Assembly: GCF_020662265.1 (NCBI RefSeq)
Contig: NZ_VEWM01000122.1
Location: 186,001 to 250,000, forward strand
DNA from: Psychrobacter sp. I-STPA6b
Lineage (GTDB): Bacteria > Pseudomonadota > Gammaproteobacteria > Pseudomonadales > Moraxellaceae
Direction: 5' to 3'
Length of the DNA stretch: 64,000 nucleotides
Shown: piece by piece, positions 56,278-64,000 of the stretch
Position numbering within the stretch: the first letter of the stretch is position 1
Layout of the letters: every line of letters begins with the position of its first letter
Made by a program: the position numbers and the translations under genes
Notes under the pieces: model-generated
Databases searched by the model: none
Told to the model about the DNA's origin: nothing
What the model saw: only the letters and a program-made list of their open reading frames with translations

Positions 56278-58032
56278 TTAGGCTGCTTTTTTACCACTAA
56301 TGCTCATGACAGTAAAGAATACTAGAGGCCAAATAATGGCTAATGCCCACCAGAGCATATTACCAAAGATTAATGCCATGCCAATAAAGCCAGCCTGTAC
56401 TACATAATAAATCATTGCCAGTAGTGTCTTACGGATGACATAGCCTTCTTTATTAATCAAGCCAACGACCGCACAAGCTGCTACAACGTTATGTACAGAA
56501 ACCATATTTCCTGCTGCACCACCAATGGCTTGTAGAGCCACAACTTGCGCGGCTAAATTAGTATCTAGACCAATCTGTCCAGCGGTTGACCATTGGAAGT
56601 AAGAGAACATCATATTACTAATGGTATTAGAGCCAGCAATAAATGCACCCATTGCACCAATCCAAGGTGATACTAATGGCCATGCACCATGGAACGCATT
56701 GGCAGCACTTTCAGCAAGCAAAATAGGCATAGCAGGTAGAGATGTTGCCACTTCAGTAGCTGAACCTGAGTTGATAAATACTTGCACCATAGGAACAGAG
56801 AACAACAAGGCAGGTGCTGCCGCAATCATGGTCTTGGCTGAATTTGACCAGCTGCGTTTGACAGCAGAGCTATTCATACTAAAGAGCCAGATACATAGTA
56901 GTGAGGTAATGATTAAAATAGTACCAGGTGAGTATGCCAGCTGAATCTTACTAGAAATAGAAGTACCGAACAGGTTGGCAAACTTAATGGTTGTCATATC
57001 ACCTACTAAGAAAGCTTTTAGAGGAGCAACCACACGAGTAATAATTAATAGCACAATCACAATGATATAAGGTGAAAAGGCACGAATAATTGAAAAACGA
57101 GGTGCAACGCTGTCATCAAATTTCTCTTCAGCCAATGTACCTAGCCAAGCTGGATCCCAGTCAGAACGAGGTGCGAAATCAAAAGTTTCTTTTGGTACTA
57201 AAAATCCAGCTTTGGCAGCAGGTAGTACAATTAATAAACCAATGAAACCACCAACTAATGATGGAAACTCAGGACCTAAATATTTTGCTACTAAGAAGTA
57301 AGGAACAGTAAAGGCAAGACCTGCAAAAATAGCAAATGGCCATGCTTTTAAACCTTCAACAAATGAACGCTTTTCACCAAAGAAGCGAGTTAAGAAAGCA
57401 CTAAGAATTAGCGGGATTAGAAATCCGATCAGAGCATGTAGAAGCCCGACATTTGCTGTGATTTGTAGTAGATACTGCTCTACTGTGCTTGGAGTAATGG
57501 CTTGAACGATATCTTCTTTACCACTAATACCAGTATTCACACCCAGTAATAAAGGCGTTCCAACAGCACCAAACGAGACTGGTGTTGATTGAATGATAAG
57601 CACTGTCATCACACATGCCATTGCAGGGAAACCTAATGCTAGAAGCAACGGTGCGCCCACTGCTGAAGGTGTACCAAATCCTGATGACCCTTCTACTAAT
57701 GAACAAAATAACCAAGCAACAATAATAGCCTGAACACGTCGGTCAGGTGAGATATCCATAAAGCCACGGCGGATGGCAATAATAGCGCCACTTTCTTTAA
57801 GTGTGTTTAACAGTAAAATAGCGGCAAATACAATAAATAAAATTGTTAATGCAACAATGATACCATTAACAGAAGCAGCGGCAACCTGTGCGCCACTGGC
57901 ATGCCAAACGAATAATGCTAATGCTGCAGTGACTAAGTAGGCAGCACCCATAGCAATTTTTGCTGGTAAACGTAATAAAACCAGCAGTCCTAGTACCACT
58001 AAAATTGGGGTAAGGGCTAAAAAAGTATACAT
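56278..58032 (-). CDS. lldP: L-lactate permease
   Basis: Inner-membrane lactate/H+ symporter of the LctP family, with 12 or more TM segments over 584 aa. Seen: LVEGSSGFGTPSAVGAPLLLALG (family hallmark, shown in part: EGSSGFGTPSAVGAPLLL), SFGAVGTPLLLGVNTG, GAMGAFIAGSNTISNMMF and GGAAGNMVSVHNVVAACAVV. I choose the third-codon ATG at 58032, because AAGGA is directly adjacent to the first ATG but 6 nt from this one. lldD follows after 220 nt. No regulator gene (lldR) is adjacent. Confidence 0.95.
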   Translation of the reverse strand: MYTFLALTPILVVLGLLVLLRLPAKIAMGAAYLVTAALALFVWHASGAQVAAASVNGIIVALTILFIVFAAILLLNTLKESGAIIAIRRGFMDISPDRRVQAIIVAWLFCSLVEGSSGFGTPSAVGAPLLLALGFPAMACVMTVLIIQSTPVSFGAVGTPLLLGVNTGISGKEDIVQAITPSTVEQYLLQITANVGLLHALIGFLIPLILSAFLTRFFGEKRSFVEGLKAWPFAIFAGLAFTVPYFLVAKYLGPEFPSLVGGFIGLLIVLPAAKAGFLVPKETFDFAPRSDWDPAWLGTLAEEKFDDSVAPRFSIIRAFSPYIIVIVLLIITRVVAPLKAFLVGDMTTIKFANLFGTSISSKIQLAYSPGTILIITSLLCIWLFSMNSSAVKRSWSNSAKTMIAAAPALLFSVPMVQVFINSGSATEVATSLPAMPILLAESAANAFHGAWPLVSPWIGAMGAFIAGSNTISNMMFSYFQWSTAGQIGLDTNLAAQVVALQAIGGAAGNMVSVHNVVAACAVVGLINKEGYVIRKTLLAMIYYVVQAGFIGMALIFGNMLWWALAIIWPLVFFTVMSISGKKAA

Positions 58033-58629
58033 AAACATTCCTTATTTGAATAGCTCCAGACATCCAAGGTTGGTAATAGTTGATAACCTCATGTCTGTCT
58101 TTGCATTATCACCCGTACCCATTAATCACACGTGGATATTTTGTACGTTAATATTATGAAGAATAGGCGAGTAATAATATCAATCATTAACACCCAATAA
58201 GCTAAAAATATAAACAAAGCATATTTAGAAAATAAGATACTGTTAAATAAGCTTTGTTCTTGTTCTCAGTTTCTGTCTTATATCTAGAAGTACAATTGCG
58301 TATCATATTCAAAGACAAGAAAGATTCTTATTGGACAAGCCATCATACCTAAATTTTTACAAAATGATACTATTGTTCACAGAGCAGATAACTAATTTGG
58401 TAGTCGTTCTTAAAGAATTGTGCTACATAAAAGGTGTGTGATGTTTGGAAAGACAATGAAATTGCGGGGTTGTCGGTGTGGAAGGACAGATAAGTAAGCT
58501 ATGATTGATTTTCCTTATCATTGAGTTGAGTTCGACTTATGATAATTAAAATGAGACGTATTTTTTCACTTAATCTTATCTTGTATTATTGCCTGTTGAG
58601 TGCAATAAAGCCATGCTATTATTAAGGTT
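58033..58629. other. Upstream region of lldP
   Basis: This 597-bp spacer before lldP (minus strand) has no supportable ORF. It contains an 8-bp inverted repeat, AACAAAGC (58213-58220) and GCTTTGTT (58251-58258), and the octamer AATAAGCT twice nearby. These could be operator elements for lactate control, but I recognise no LldR-type site. Confidence 0.4.
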
Positions 58630-58923
58630 TTATAAAAGTTGTTGCATGTCGGGTAGTGTAAAAGGGTAATCAAGACGAGCAGAAGGCGTTAGTAATACAG
58701 GAATTTTTTCAGCAAACTGCATCATCAAATCTTCATCTAAATCTGCTATGTCCAGTACCTTGTAGGTTATAGCGTATGTTCCACAAAATAGCCTAAGCAA
58801 ATTTTCTGCATCATCACACAAATGACAGCCGAGTGTACCTAATAAATACCAGTCTGTTACTTGTGTGTTGTCATGTGTCTGTATAAGTGATAATACTGCT
58901 GTACTGTTAGTGATAGGTTGCAT
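58630..58923 (-). CDS. Glutaredoxin-like family protein (DUF836 type)
   Basis: Small thioredoxin-fold protein, 97 aa from the ATG at 58923. The redox motif CHLC lies early in the domain (DWYLLGTLGCHLCDDAENLL), followed by ITYKVLDIADLDEDLMMQF and the cis-Pro region KIPVLLTP, as in short glutaredoxin-like DUF836 proteins. An upstream in-frame ATG at 58965 lacks a ribosome binding site; GGA precedes 58923. It is divergent from mtgA (about 100 bp). Partner and substrate are unknown. Confidence 0.75.
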   Translation of the reverse strand: MQPITNSTAVLSLIQTHDNTQVTDWYLLGTLGCHLCDDAENLLRLFCGTYAITYKVLDIADLDEDLMMQFAEKIPVLLTPSARLDYPFTLPDMQQLL

Positions 58924-59024
58924 AAATAATAAATCCAATAGTGATAAGCATATGAAGCTTATCATGACATAGGCGATGAGTTAAGATATATTGAGCATCC
59001 TTGTTAACTTTTAGGTCTTTATTC

Positions 59025-59708
59025 ATGGCAGTTATTGGTAAATTTATTAAACGTCTAGTATGGGCGTTAATTTTGCTTGTTGTCGCATTTCATGTATTGG
59101 TTGCTGGCTTATTAGCTATTTGGAAAACACAACCAATTAATAACACGATGTTTATGTTACAGCACCGCTTATCTGGTGGTAGTATCACTCAGCAGTGGGT
59201 TGAGTATGCAGATATTGCGAAGTCTGCTAAGCAAGCAGCCATTGCCAGTGAGGATGCGAAGTTTGTTAGTCATGATGGCTTTGATATAGAAGGTATTGAA
59301 GTTGCTATGAAGAAAAATGAAGCATCAGGAACATTAGCTGCAGGTGGTTCGACCATTACACAGCAATTAGCAAAAAACTTATTTTTAACGCCACATCGCT
59401 CTTTTATTCGTAAAGGGGAAGAGGCAATCATTACGGTAATGATTGAAAATATGTGGGATAAACAACGTATTTTGACTGCTTATTTGAATGTGGCCGAGTT
59501 CGGTGATGGTATCTATGGTATTGAAGCAGCAGCTCAGCACTATTTTGATAAGTCAGCTAGCCAGCTTAACCCCAGTGAGTCGGCATTACTTATTAGTATG
59601 CTGCCTAATCCAAAGTATTATGAAAAACATCTTGATGCTAGACGATTACGTAATAAGCAACGAATTATTGAAAGGCGTTTAAAGTCTGCGACATTGCCTG
59701 AGTCATAA
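59025..59708 (+). CDS. mtgA: Monofunctional biosynthetic peptidoglycan transglycosylase
   Basis: Inner-membrane GT51 enzyme that polymerises lipid II into glycan strands, without a transpeptidase domain. A TM anchor spans about residues 8-32. GT51 motifs in order: motif 1 AIASEDAKFVSHDGFD (catalytic E76), motif 2 GGSTITQQLAKNLFL, motif 3 RKGEEAI, motif 4 KQRILTAYLNVAEFGDGIYG and motif 5 ALLISMLPNPKYY. At 227 aa it is close to E. coli MtgA (242). A TTG at 59001 is open in frame but rejected. Compare the catalytically incomplete relative at 19547-20206. Confidence 0.95.
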   Translation: MAVIGKFIKRLVWALILLVVAFHVLVAGLLAIWKTQPINNTMFMLQHRLSGGSITQQWVEYADIAKSAKQAAIASEDAKFVSHDGFDIEGIEVAMKKNEASGTLAAGGSTITQQLAKNLFLTPHRSFIRKGEEAIITVMIENMWDKQRILTAYLNVAEFGDGIYGIEAAAQHYFDKSASQLNPSESALLISMLPNPKYYEKHLDARRLRNKQRIIERRLKSATLPES

Positions 59709-59867
59709 AGTACCAGACTCTAATAGATTAAAAAATAAAGTTTGTGATGTGATGGCTCCCCTGTTGCTATGGAATCGTCATATTCTTATGTTATGGTGCG
59801 CTGAGCCTTTATTTCTATTTAGTACAAGTGACTGATGATAGAGCATAAAAATTTTAGGAGAGAGAAT

Positions 59868-62075
59868 ATGTCAACAAATTCTAGCCAAAAAACAAATGTG
59901 AATGAGAATAATAGCCAGATAACAACGGTTAATGTTAAAGCAGAAAATAAGACAATAGCTCAAAGTGAAATGACCCAAATTGATTGGCATAAGTTGCCTG
60001 ATGGTACTTATTCACCAAACTGTTATATTAACCGTGAGTTGTCATGGTTGCAGTTTCATCTGCGAGTTTTGGCTCAAGCAACCAATCCTAACCATCCTTT
60101 ATTAGAGCGCTTATTTTTTCTCATTATTTTTTCATCAAATATGGATGAGTTCTTTGAGATACGCGTCGCTGGCGTGATGAAAAAGATGAATCATGGTAAT
60201 GTTTCTATTGCTTCAGATGGGATGAAGCCAAGTGATGTTTTGGCAGAAATCGCAAAAATTTCTCATGCGGCTATTACTGAGCAGTATCGTATTTTAAATG
60301 AAGATATTTTGCCTGAGCTGGCAAAGCAAGATATCCGCTATTTAAAGCGTGATGAGCTAGATGATAAACAGTCTGCATGGATGCGCAATTATTTTATCGA
60401 ACAGGTTATGCCAGTATTAACACCAATCAGTATTGACCCTGCGCATCCGTTTCCACGTTTGGTAAATAAAAGCCTAAATTTTATGGTGAGCTTGGAAGGT
60501 AAAGATGCTTTTGGTCGAGATATTAATTTGGCAGTCGTACCAGCACCTCGTAGCTTGCCACGTGTCATTCGTTTACCTGATGAGCTGACGGGGGGTAAAG
60601 AGCATCATATTATGCTATCAGCGGTGATTCATGAGCATGTTAATGAGCTGTTTCCAGGGATGAAGGTCACAGGCTGTCATCAGTTCCGCCTGACCCGTAA
60701 TGCCGATTTAAAACTCTCAGATGATGTTGATGATATTGCTAAGGCATTAGAAGGAGAGCTGGATAACCGTCGCTTTGGTGATAAGGTACGTTTGGAAGTG
60801 ACAACCAATTGCCCCCAAGAGATTAGCGACTATTTGCTTAATGAATTTGAGTTGCATGAAAATCAGTTGTATCGAGTGAATGGTCCTGTGAATTTAACAC
60901 GATTACTATTTGACTTTAATGTCCCTGAATTGCGTTATCAGCCCTTTACTCATGTGATTCCTAAGCCATTCCGTCGAGAGTCCTTTGATAAAGGCGATAG
61001 CATGTTCACTGCCATGCGCCGAGGTGATGTTTTGGTTCATCATCCCTTTGATTCTTTTAGCCCGATTGTATCTTTATTGTGGCAGGCAGCTCATGACCCG
61101 AAAGTACTGGCGATTAAACAGACATTATATCGCTCAGGAACAAACTCGGAGATTGTACAGGCATTGGCGGCGGCGGCTCGTAATGGTAAGGAAGTCACGG
61201 CTGTGATTGAGCTGCGCGCTCGTTTTGATGAAGCCAAAAATATTGAGGTAGCTAACTTATTACAAGAAGCAGGTGCAGTTGTTGTTTATGGAATTGTTGG
61301 TTATAAAACACATGCTAAACTTATGCTTATCGTTCGCCGTGAAGATAATCGTATTCGCCGTTATGTGCATTTAGGTACAGGTAACTACCATGCAGGTAAT
61401 GCCAAGGCATACACTGACTATGGCTTATTTACTGCTGACCCTGATATTTCAGAAGACGTGCATAAGATTTTTCAAGAGCTGACAGGTATGGGCAAACCTG
61501 CAAAAGTTAATAAGCTATTACATGCGCCTTTTACATTACATGATAGCCTAATGCGCTTTATTGATGATGAAATTAAGCATGCTAAGGCGGGTAAAAAAGC
61601 ACATATTATTGTCAAGGTAAATGCCCTGACAGAGCGCAAATTGATAGATAAACTTTATGATGCGTCACAGGCAGGTGTCAAAATAGAGCTGATATTACGC
61701 TCTATGTGCTGTCTGCGTCCACAAGTTAAAGGTTTATCAGAAAACATCACTGTACGCTCTGTTGTAGGACGTTTCCTTGAGCATACCCGTGTCTATTATT
61801 TTTATAATGATGGTGATGAGCGTCTATATTGTGGTAGTGCAGACTGGATGGATAGAAATCTATTCCACCGTGTAGAAGTTGCTTTCCCCATTGAAGATAA
61901 AAAGTTGTTCCAGCGTGTTTATCAAGAAGGGTTGATTAACTATCTACAAGATAATGTACAGGCATGGGAATTATCTGGCGATGGTTGCTGGCATGCCTTA
62001 CAACCACAGTCTGATGAAGAAGCTCATATTGCTCAAAAGCATTTGTTAAGTGTGATTAATCATGTCAATGATTAA
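59868..62075 (+). CDS. ppk1: Polyphosphate kinase 1
   Basis: Reversibly makes long-chain polyphosphate from ATP through a phosphohistidine intermediate. Start [10 protein letters not shown] is chosen because AGGAGAG lies a few nt upstream; an ATG 33 nt earlier lacks this. The first roughly 45 residues are polar and poorly conserved. The PPK N-domain begins [19 protein letters not shown]. The two catalytic histidines are H482 ([10 protein letters not shown]) and H639 ([10 protein letters not shown]), 157 residues apart exactly as H435 and H592 in E. coli. 735 aa. It is monocistronic as far as seen, and no ppx is adjacent. Confidence 0.96.
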   Translation: MSTNSSQKTNVNENNSQITTVNVKAENKTIAQSEMTQIDWHKLPDGTYSPNCYINRELSWLQFHLRVLAQATNPNHPLLERLFFLIIFSSNMDEFFEIRVAGVMKKMNHGNVSIASDGMKPSDVLAEIAKISHAAITEQYRILNEDILPELAKQDIRYLKRDELDDKQSAWMRNYFIEQVMPVLTPISIDPAHPFPRLVNKSLNFMVSLEGKDAFGRDINLAVVPAPRSLPRVIRLPDELTGGKEHHIMLSAVIHEHVNELFPGMKVTGCHQFRLTRNADLKLSDDVDDIAKALEGELDNRRFGDKVRLEVTTNCPQEISDYLLNEFELHENQLYRVNGPVNLTRLLFDFNVPELRYQPFTHVIPKPFRRESFDKGDSMFTAMRRGDVLVHHPFDSFSPIVSLLWQAAHDPKVLAIKQTLYRSGTNSEIVQALAAAARNGKEVTAVIELRARFDEAKNIEVANLLQEAGAVVVYGIVGYKTHAKLMLIVRREDNRIRRYVHLGTGNYHAGNAKAYTDYGLFTADPDISEDVHKIFQELTGMGKPAKVNKLLHAPFTLHDSLMRFIDDEIKHAKAGKKAHIIVKVNALTERKLIDKLYDASQAGVKIELILRSMCCLRPQVKGLSENITVRSVVGRFLEHTRVYYFYNDGDERLYCGSADWMDRNLFHRVEVAFPIEDKKLFQRVYQEGLINYLQDNVQAWELSGDGCWHALQPQSDEEAHIAQKHLLSVINHVND

Positions 62076-62316
62076 GTGATAAGCATATCAATACTTCAGT
62101 GTATTTGACAGCTTATTATTAGTTGATATGCTTAATTTACAATGGATATCACACCCTCCTTCCTTGCTTTTTTTTAAAGTGGAAAGCTGGGAAGGGGTTA
62201 CATATAGTCACATATTGCTACATCATTACTTTAGTAAAATCAATAAGATAAATATATTATAAATAATAAGTAGGAAGGATTAGCGTAATTTAATTAATAG
62301 TATAGGATATGAAATT

Positions 62317-62562
62317 ATGACAAATAAAACAGAAGCTACCCTTGAAAAATCAAAAGAAATGATTGACTCAGAGCATGTCAATAAAGGTGATATGCCAGCA
62401 CGACAGCCAGATAGCAGAGACCAACAGGGGCAGCCTTTTGATGGTGGTCTGAATGAAGAAACGGCTGGCACGGAATCACCGCACAGTGAAGCTTTGAATG
62501 AACAGAACCGCTATGAATCGGTAGACCATGCGCAGTCTCGGACATTACCTACTCAAAAATAG
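62317..62562 (+). CDS. Small hydrophilic protein of unknown function
   Basis: An 81-aa ORF with an AGGA 9 nt before its ATG. The predicted protein is strongly hydrophilic, rich in E, Q, S, D, N and T, with no Cys or Trp and no hydrophobic segment, so probably intrinsically disordered. It has no recognisable domain. Composition resembles small stress-type hydrophilins (weak inference). It stands alone between ppk1 and the convergent miaE, followed by a hairpin. Confidence 0.55.
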   Translation: MTNKTEATLEKSKEMIDSEHVNKGDMPARQPDSRDQQGQPFDGGLNEETAGTESPHSEALNEQNRYESVDHAQSRTLPTQK

Positions 62563-62602
62563 TTCATAGAAAAGCAATTCAATTAAAGTCAAACTATTCA
62601 TA

Positions 62603-62628
62603 GCTAGAGCATTTTACTTTGCTCTAGC
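62603..62628. terminator. Hairpin between small ORF and miaE
   Basis: GCTAGAGCA (62603-62611) and TGCTCTAGC (62620-62628) form a perfect 9-bp stem with an 8-nt loop, between convergent genes. It lacks a good T tract on either strand, so terminator function is uncertain. Confidence 0.45.
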
Positions 62629-62685
62629 CACTACCTATCCCTATCCCTAGCTCTAGATTTAGATAGACAAAAAACAAGTTTGCTT

Positions 62686-63390
62686 TTAGGCTGGTACGCC
62701 ACTGTGAAAGCGTAACTCTGTATCAGGGCTAGTGATTAACTCAGCCTCTACCTGTCTAAAAAATGCCACCCGCTCATCTACTGGTGTGTCACTTAATGAA
62801 TCGGCTAATGCTAAATAATCCTCATAGTGACGGCTTTCTGACTTTAATAAATAGCGATAGTATTTGGTTAGGCGCTCATCATCGATGATATTTGCCAGCG
62901 CAGCAAAACGCTCACAAGAGCGTGCTTCGATAAATGCACCAATAATTAAAACATCAATCATCGCAGCAGGTTCATAAGTGCGTTTGTGTTTTAGTAGCCC
63001 CTTAGCATAGCGTCCAGCAGGTAGGTGTGACCATGATAAGCCACGCTCTGCCATGATACCTACCACCTGCTCATAATGAAGCATCTCTTCTCGGATAAGC
63101 TGTGCCAGTTTGAGTTGTAATTCTTGATGGAACTCATAACGAAAGATAAGGTTCATAGCAGTGCCAGCCGCCTTTTTTTCACAGTTGGCATGGTCTTGTA
63201 ATAATAGCGGAATATTATTAATTGCGGCATCTAACCATTTCTGAGGTGTTCTTGCGCCTAAAAACTCATGGATATGTGAGATATCGACGTGATGGGCTGG
63301 CAGGTTTGTAACCGTGGATTCAGAGCTATTCGTTTGTGTGTCTGTTAGCATTGTTGATTGAGATAGGGTAGTCGTCATTTGTTTACTCAT
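62686..63390 (-). CDS. miaE: tRNA-(ms2io6A37) hydroxylase MiaE
   Basis: Non-heme diiron monooxygenase hydroxylating the isopentenyl group of ms2i6A at position 37 of tRNAs reading UNN codons. The ferritin-like four-helix core shows the expected carboxylate/histidine ligands: LLQDHANCEKKAAGTAM, REEMLHYEQVVGIM, GAFIEARSCERFAAL and LKSESRHYEDYLALA. GAGGACTG lies just before the ATG. At 234 aa the first roughly 35 residues are Ser/Thr-rich and extra. The partner gene miaB/miaA is not in the window. It is a single gene, as usual. Confidence 0.93.
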   Translation of the reverse strand: MSKQMTTTLSQSTMLTDTQTNSSESTVTNLPAHHVDISHIHEFLGARTPQKWLDAAINNIPLLLQDHANCEKKAAGTAMNLIFRYEFHQELQLKLAQLIREEMLHYEQVVGIMAERGLSWSHLPAGRYAKGLLKHKRTYEPAAMIDVLIIGAFIEARSCERFAALANIIDDERLTKYYRYLLKSESRHYEDYLALADSLSDTPVDERVAFFRQVEAELITSPDTELRFHSGVPA

Positions 63391-63903
63391 CAGTCCTCAT
63401 TCATCTCTGACTAGGGTGTTTTTTTTAGCAAAAATTGCTGTTATAGTCGATATTATACAATGATACAGATAGGTAACAGCAAACATATGCATTGTTGTTA
63501 TTAAAGTTATTATCAAAATCTAAAAAATATACAATGGATTGAGACAGCTCACGTTCTAATGCAAGCCATATTTCATCAGGGTTATCAAATAATTAAAGCC
63601 TAGATATTTATCTAATGAATGATATTTTCTTGTATATTTTATTATTTGATAGTAGGATAAAAAATCTTCCCGCTCTAAACAAAGACATATTGTCATAAAG
63701 CTTCATGATTTTATGGCACATGTTATTTTTGATTTACTAGAAGCGGACTGTTGAACATTCATCTTTGTAAGAAAAATTTAGCCAATTTTTATACAACAGT
63801 AAAATATAGCTGTACCCCTTGTAAATACTAATTTAACGGGGTAAATGTTTAACAAGCTAATATCAAACCAACAAAACTTGTAACCAACAATAAGGAAAGC
63901 GCT
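63391..63903. other. Spacer between miaE and glcB with decayed sequence
   Basis: This 513-bp spacer has the degenerate MITE copy (63744-63859). On the minus strand there are two short open stretches, one starting MKLYDNMSLFRAGRF (ATG near 63706) and one containing DNPDEIWLALERELSQSIV (around 63525-63585). They could be remnants of a broken gene, but the evidence is weak. Confidence 0.3.
63744..63859. mobile_element. Degenerate, internally deleted copy of the MITE-like element
   Basis: Shares CTGTTGAACATTCATCTT at the left end, then GCCAATTTTTA, AATATAGCTGTA and AACGGGGT with the element at 31813-31977, in the same order and orientation. About 50 bp of the interior are missing, and the right end is decayed (AAATGTTTAACA for GAATGTTCAACA). 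It lies 45 nt before the glcB start. Confidence 0.7.
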
Positions 63904-64000
63904 ATGACTCAAAGCCAAAATGCAAATCAAGCCCGAGTTCAAAAAGGATGCCTAGCCATTGATAATGAGCTTTTTGACTTTATCGAAAAAGAGGTTCTGC
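63904..64000 (+). CDS. glcB: Probable malate synthase G, 5' end only
   Basis: The first 32 codons of a gene cut by the window edge. An AAGGAAA lies just before the ATG. After a short polar leader, the sequence ARVQKGCLAIDNELFDFIEK resembles the N-terminus of malate synthase G (pattern RVQVGxLQVAxxLFDFVNNE). That enzyme condenses glyoxylate and acetyl-CoA in the glyoxylate route. With so few residues the call is tentative. Confidence 0.6.
   Translation, partial: MTQSQNANQARVQKGCLAIDNELFDFIEKEVL

Overview
The window is chromosomal core DNA from a gammaproteobacterium, most likely of the family Moraxellaceae (Psychrobacter/Moraxella-like). The evidence for this is the low-GC composition, a fused nuoCD gene, the dut-algC-argB order shared with Pseudomonas and Acinetobacter, an ssb gene next to a YajR-like transporter, the gspN-gspC-gspD cluster and an AdeIJK/AcrAB-type efflux operon. 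The genus is inferred, not proven. No rRNA, tRNA, CRISPR array, prophage or complete insertion sequence was recognised.

Layout. 0-5 kb: heme oxygenase, a YajR-type MFS transporter preceded by a good Fur-box candidate, ssb and an H-NS-family gene, separated by long AT-rich spacers. 5-11.5 kb: type II secretion genes gspN, gspC and gspD, a possible 54-aa signal-peptide-like protein and a DUF3298/RsiV-like lipoprotein. 11.5-18.5 kb (minus strand): rep, mgtE, dut, algC, argB. 18.6-22 kb: an unknown two-TM protein, hemB overlapping a short GT51-like membrane protein that lacks the catalytic half, and a hotdog thioesterase. 22-28.3 kb (minus): a tripartite RND efflux operon (MFP, RND, OMF). 28.7-32 kb: ispB divergent from rplU-rpmA, then lolA and a 165-bp MITE-like element. 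32.6-49.8 kb: the complete nuoA-N operon for respiratory complex I, interrupted between nuoF and nuoG by a DUF1566 lipoprotein gene. 50-54.5 kb: ferredoxin-NADP reductase, an unknown gene, a TonB-family protein, a MipA/OmpV porin-like protein and a rhomboid protease. 54.8-58 kb (minus): the L-lactate module lldP-lldD. 58.6-64 kb: a glutaredoxin-like protein, mtgA, ppk1, a small hydrophilic protein, miaE, a decayed second MITE copy and the 5' end of a probable malate synthase G gene.

How the genes work together. Complex I, the lactate permease and dehydrogenase, and (if correctly called) malate synthase point to aerobic respiration on organic acids. MtgA, MipA, LolA, GspCDN, the efflux pump and several lipoproteins serve the cell envelope. 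hemB and hemO make and break down heme.

The least explained items are the DUF1566 lipoprotein inside the nuo operon, the truncated GT51-like protein coupled to hemB, the C-terminal extension of the efflux outer-membrane factor with a DxNxDxxxD motif, the extra hydrophilic segments in several Nuo subunits, the MITE pair, and several strong hairpins in leaders and between cistrons.
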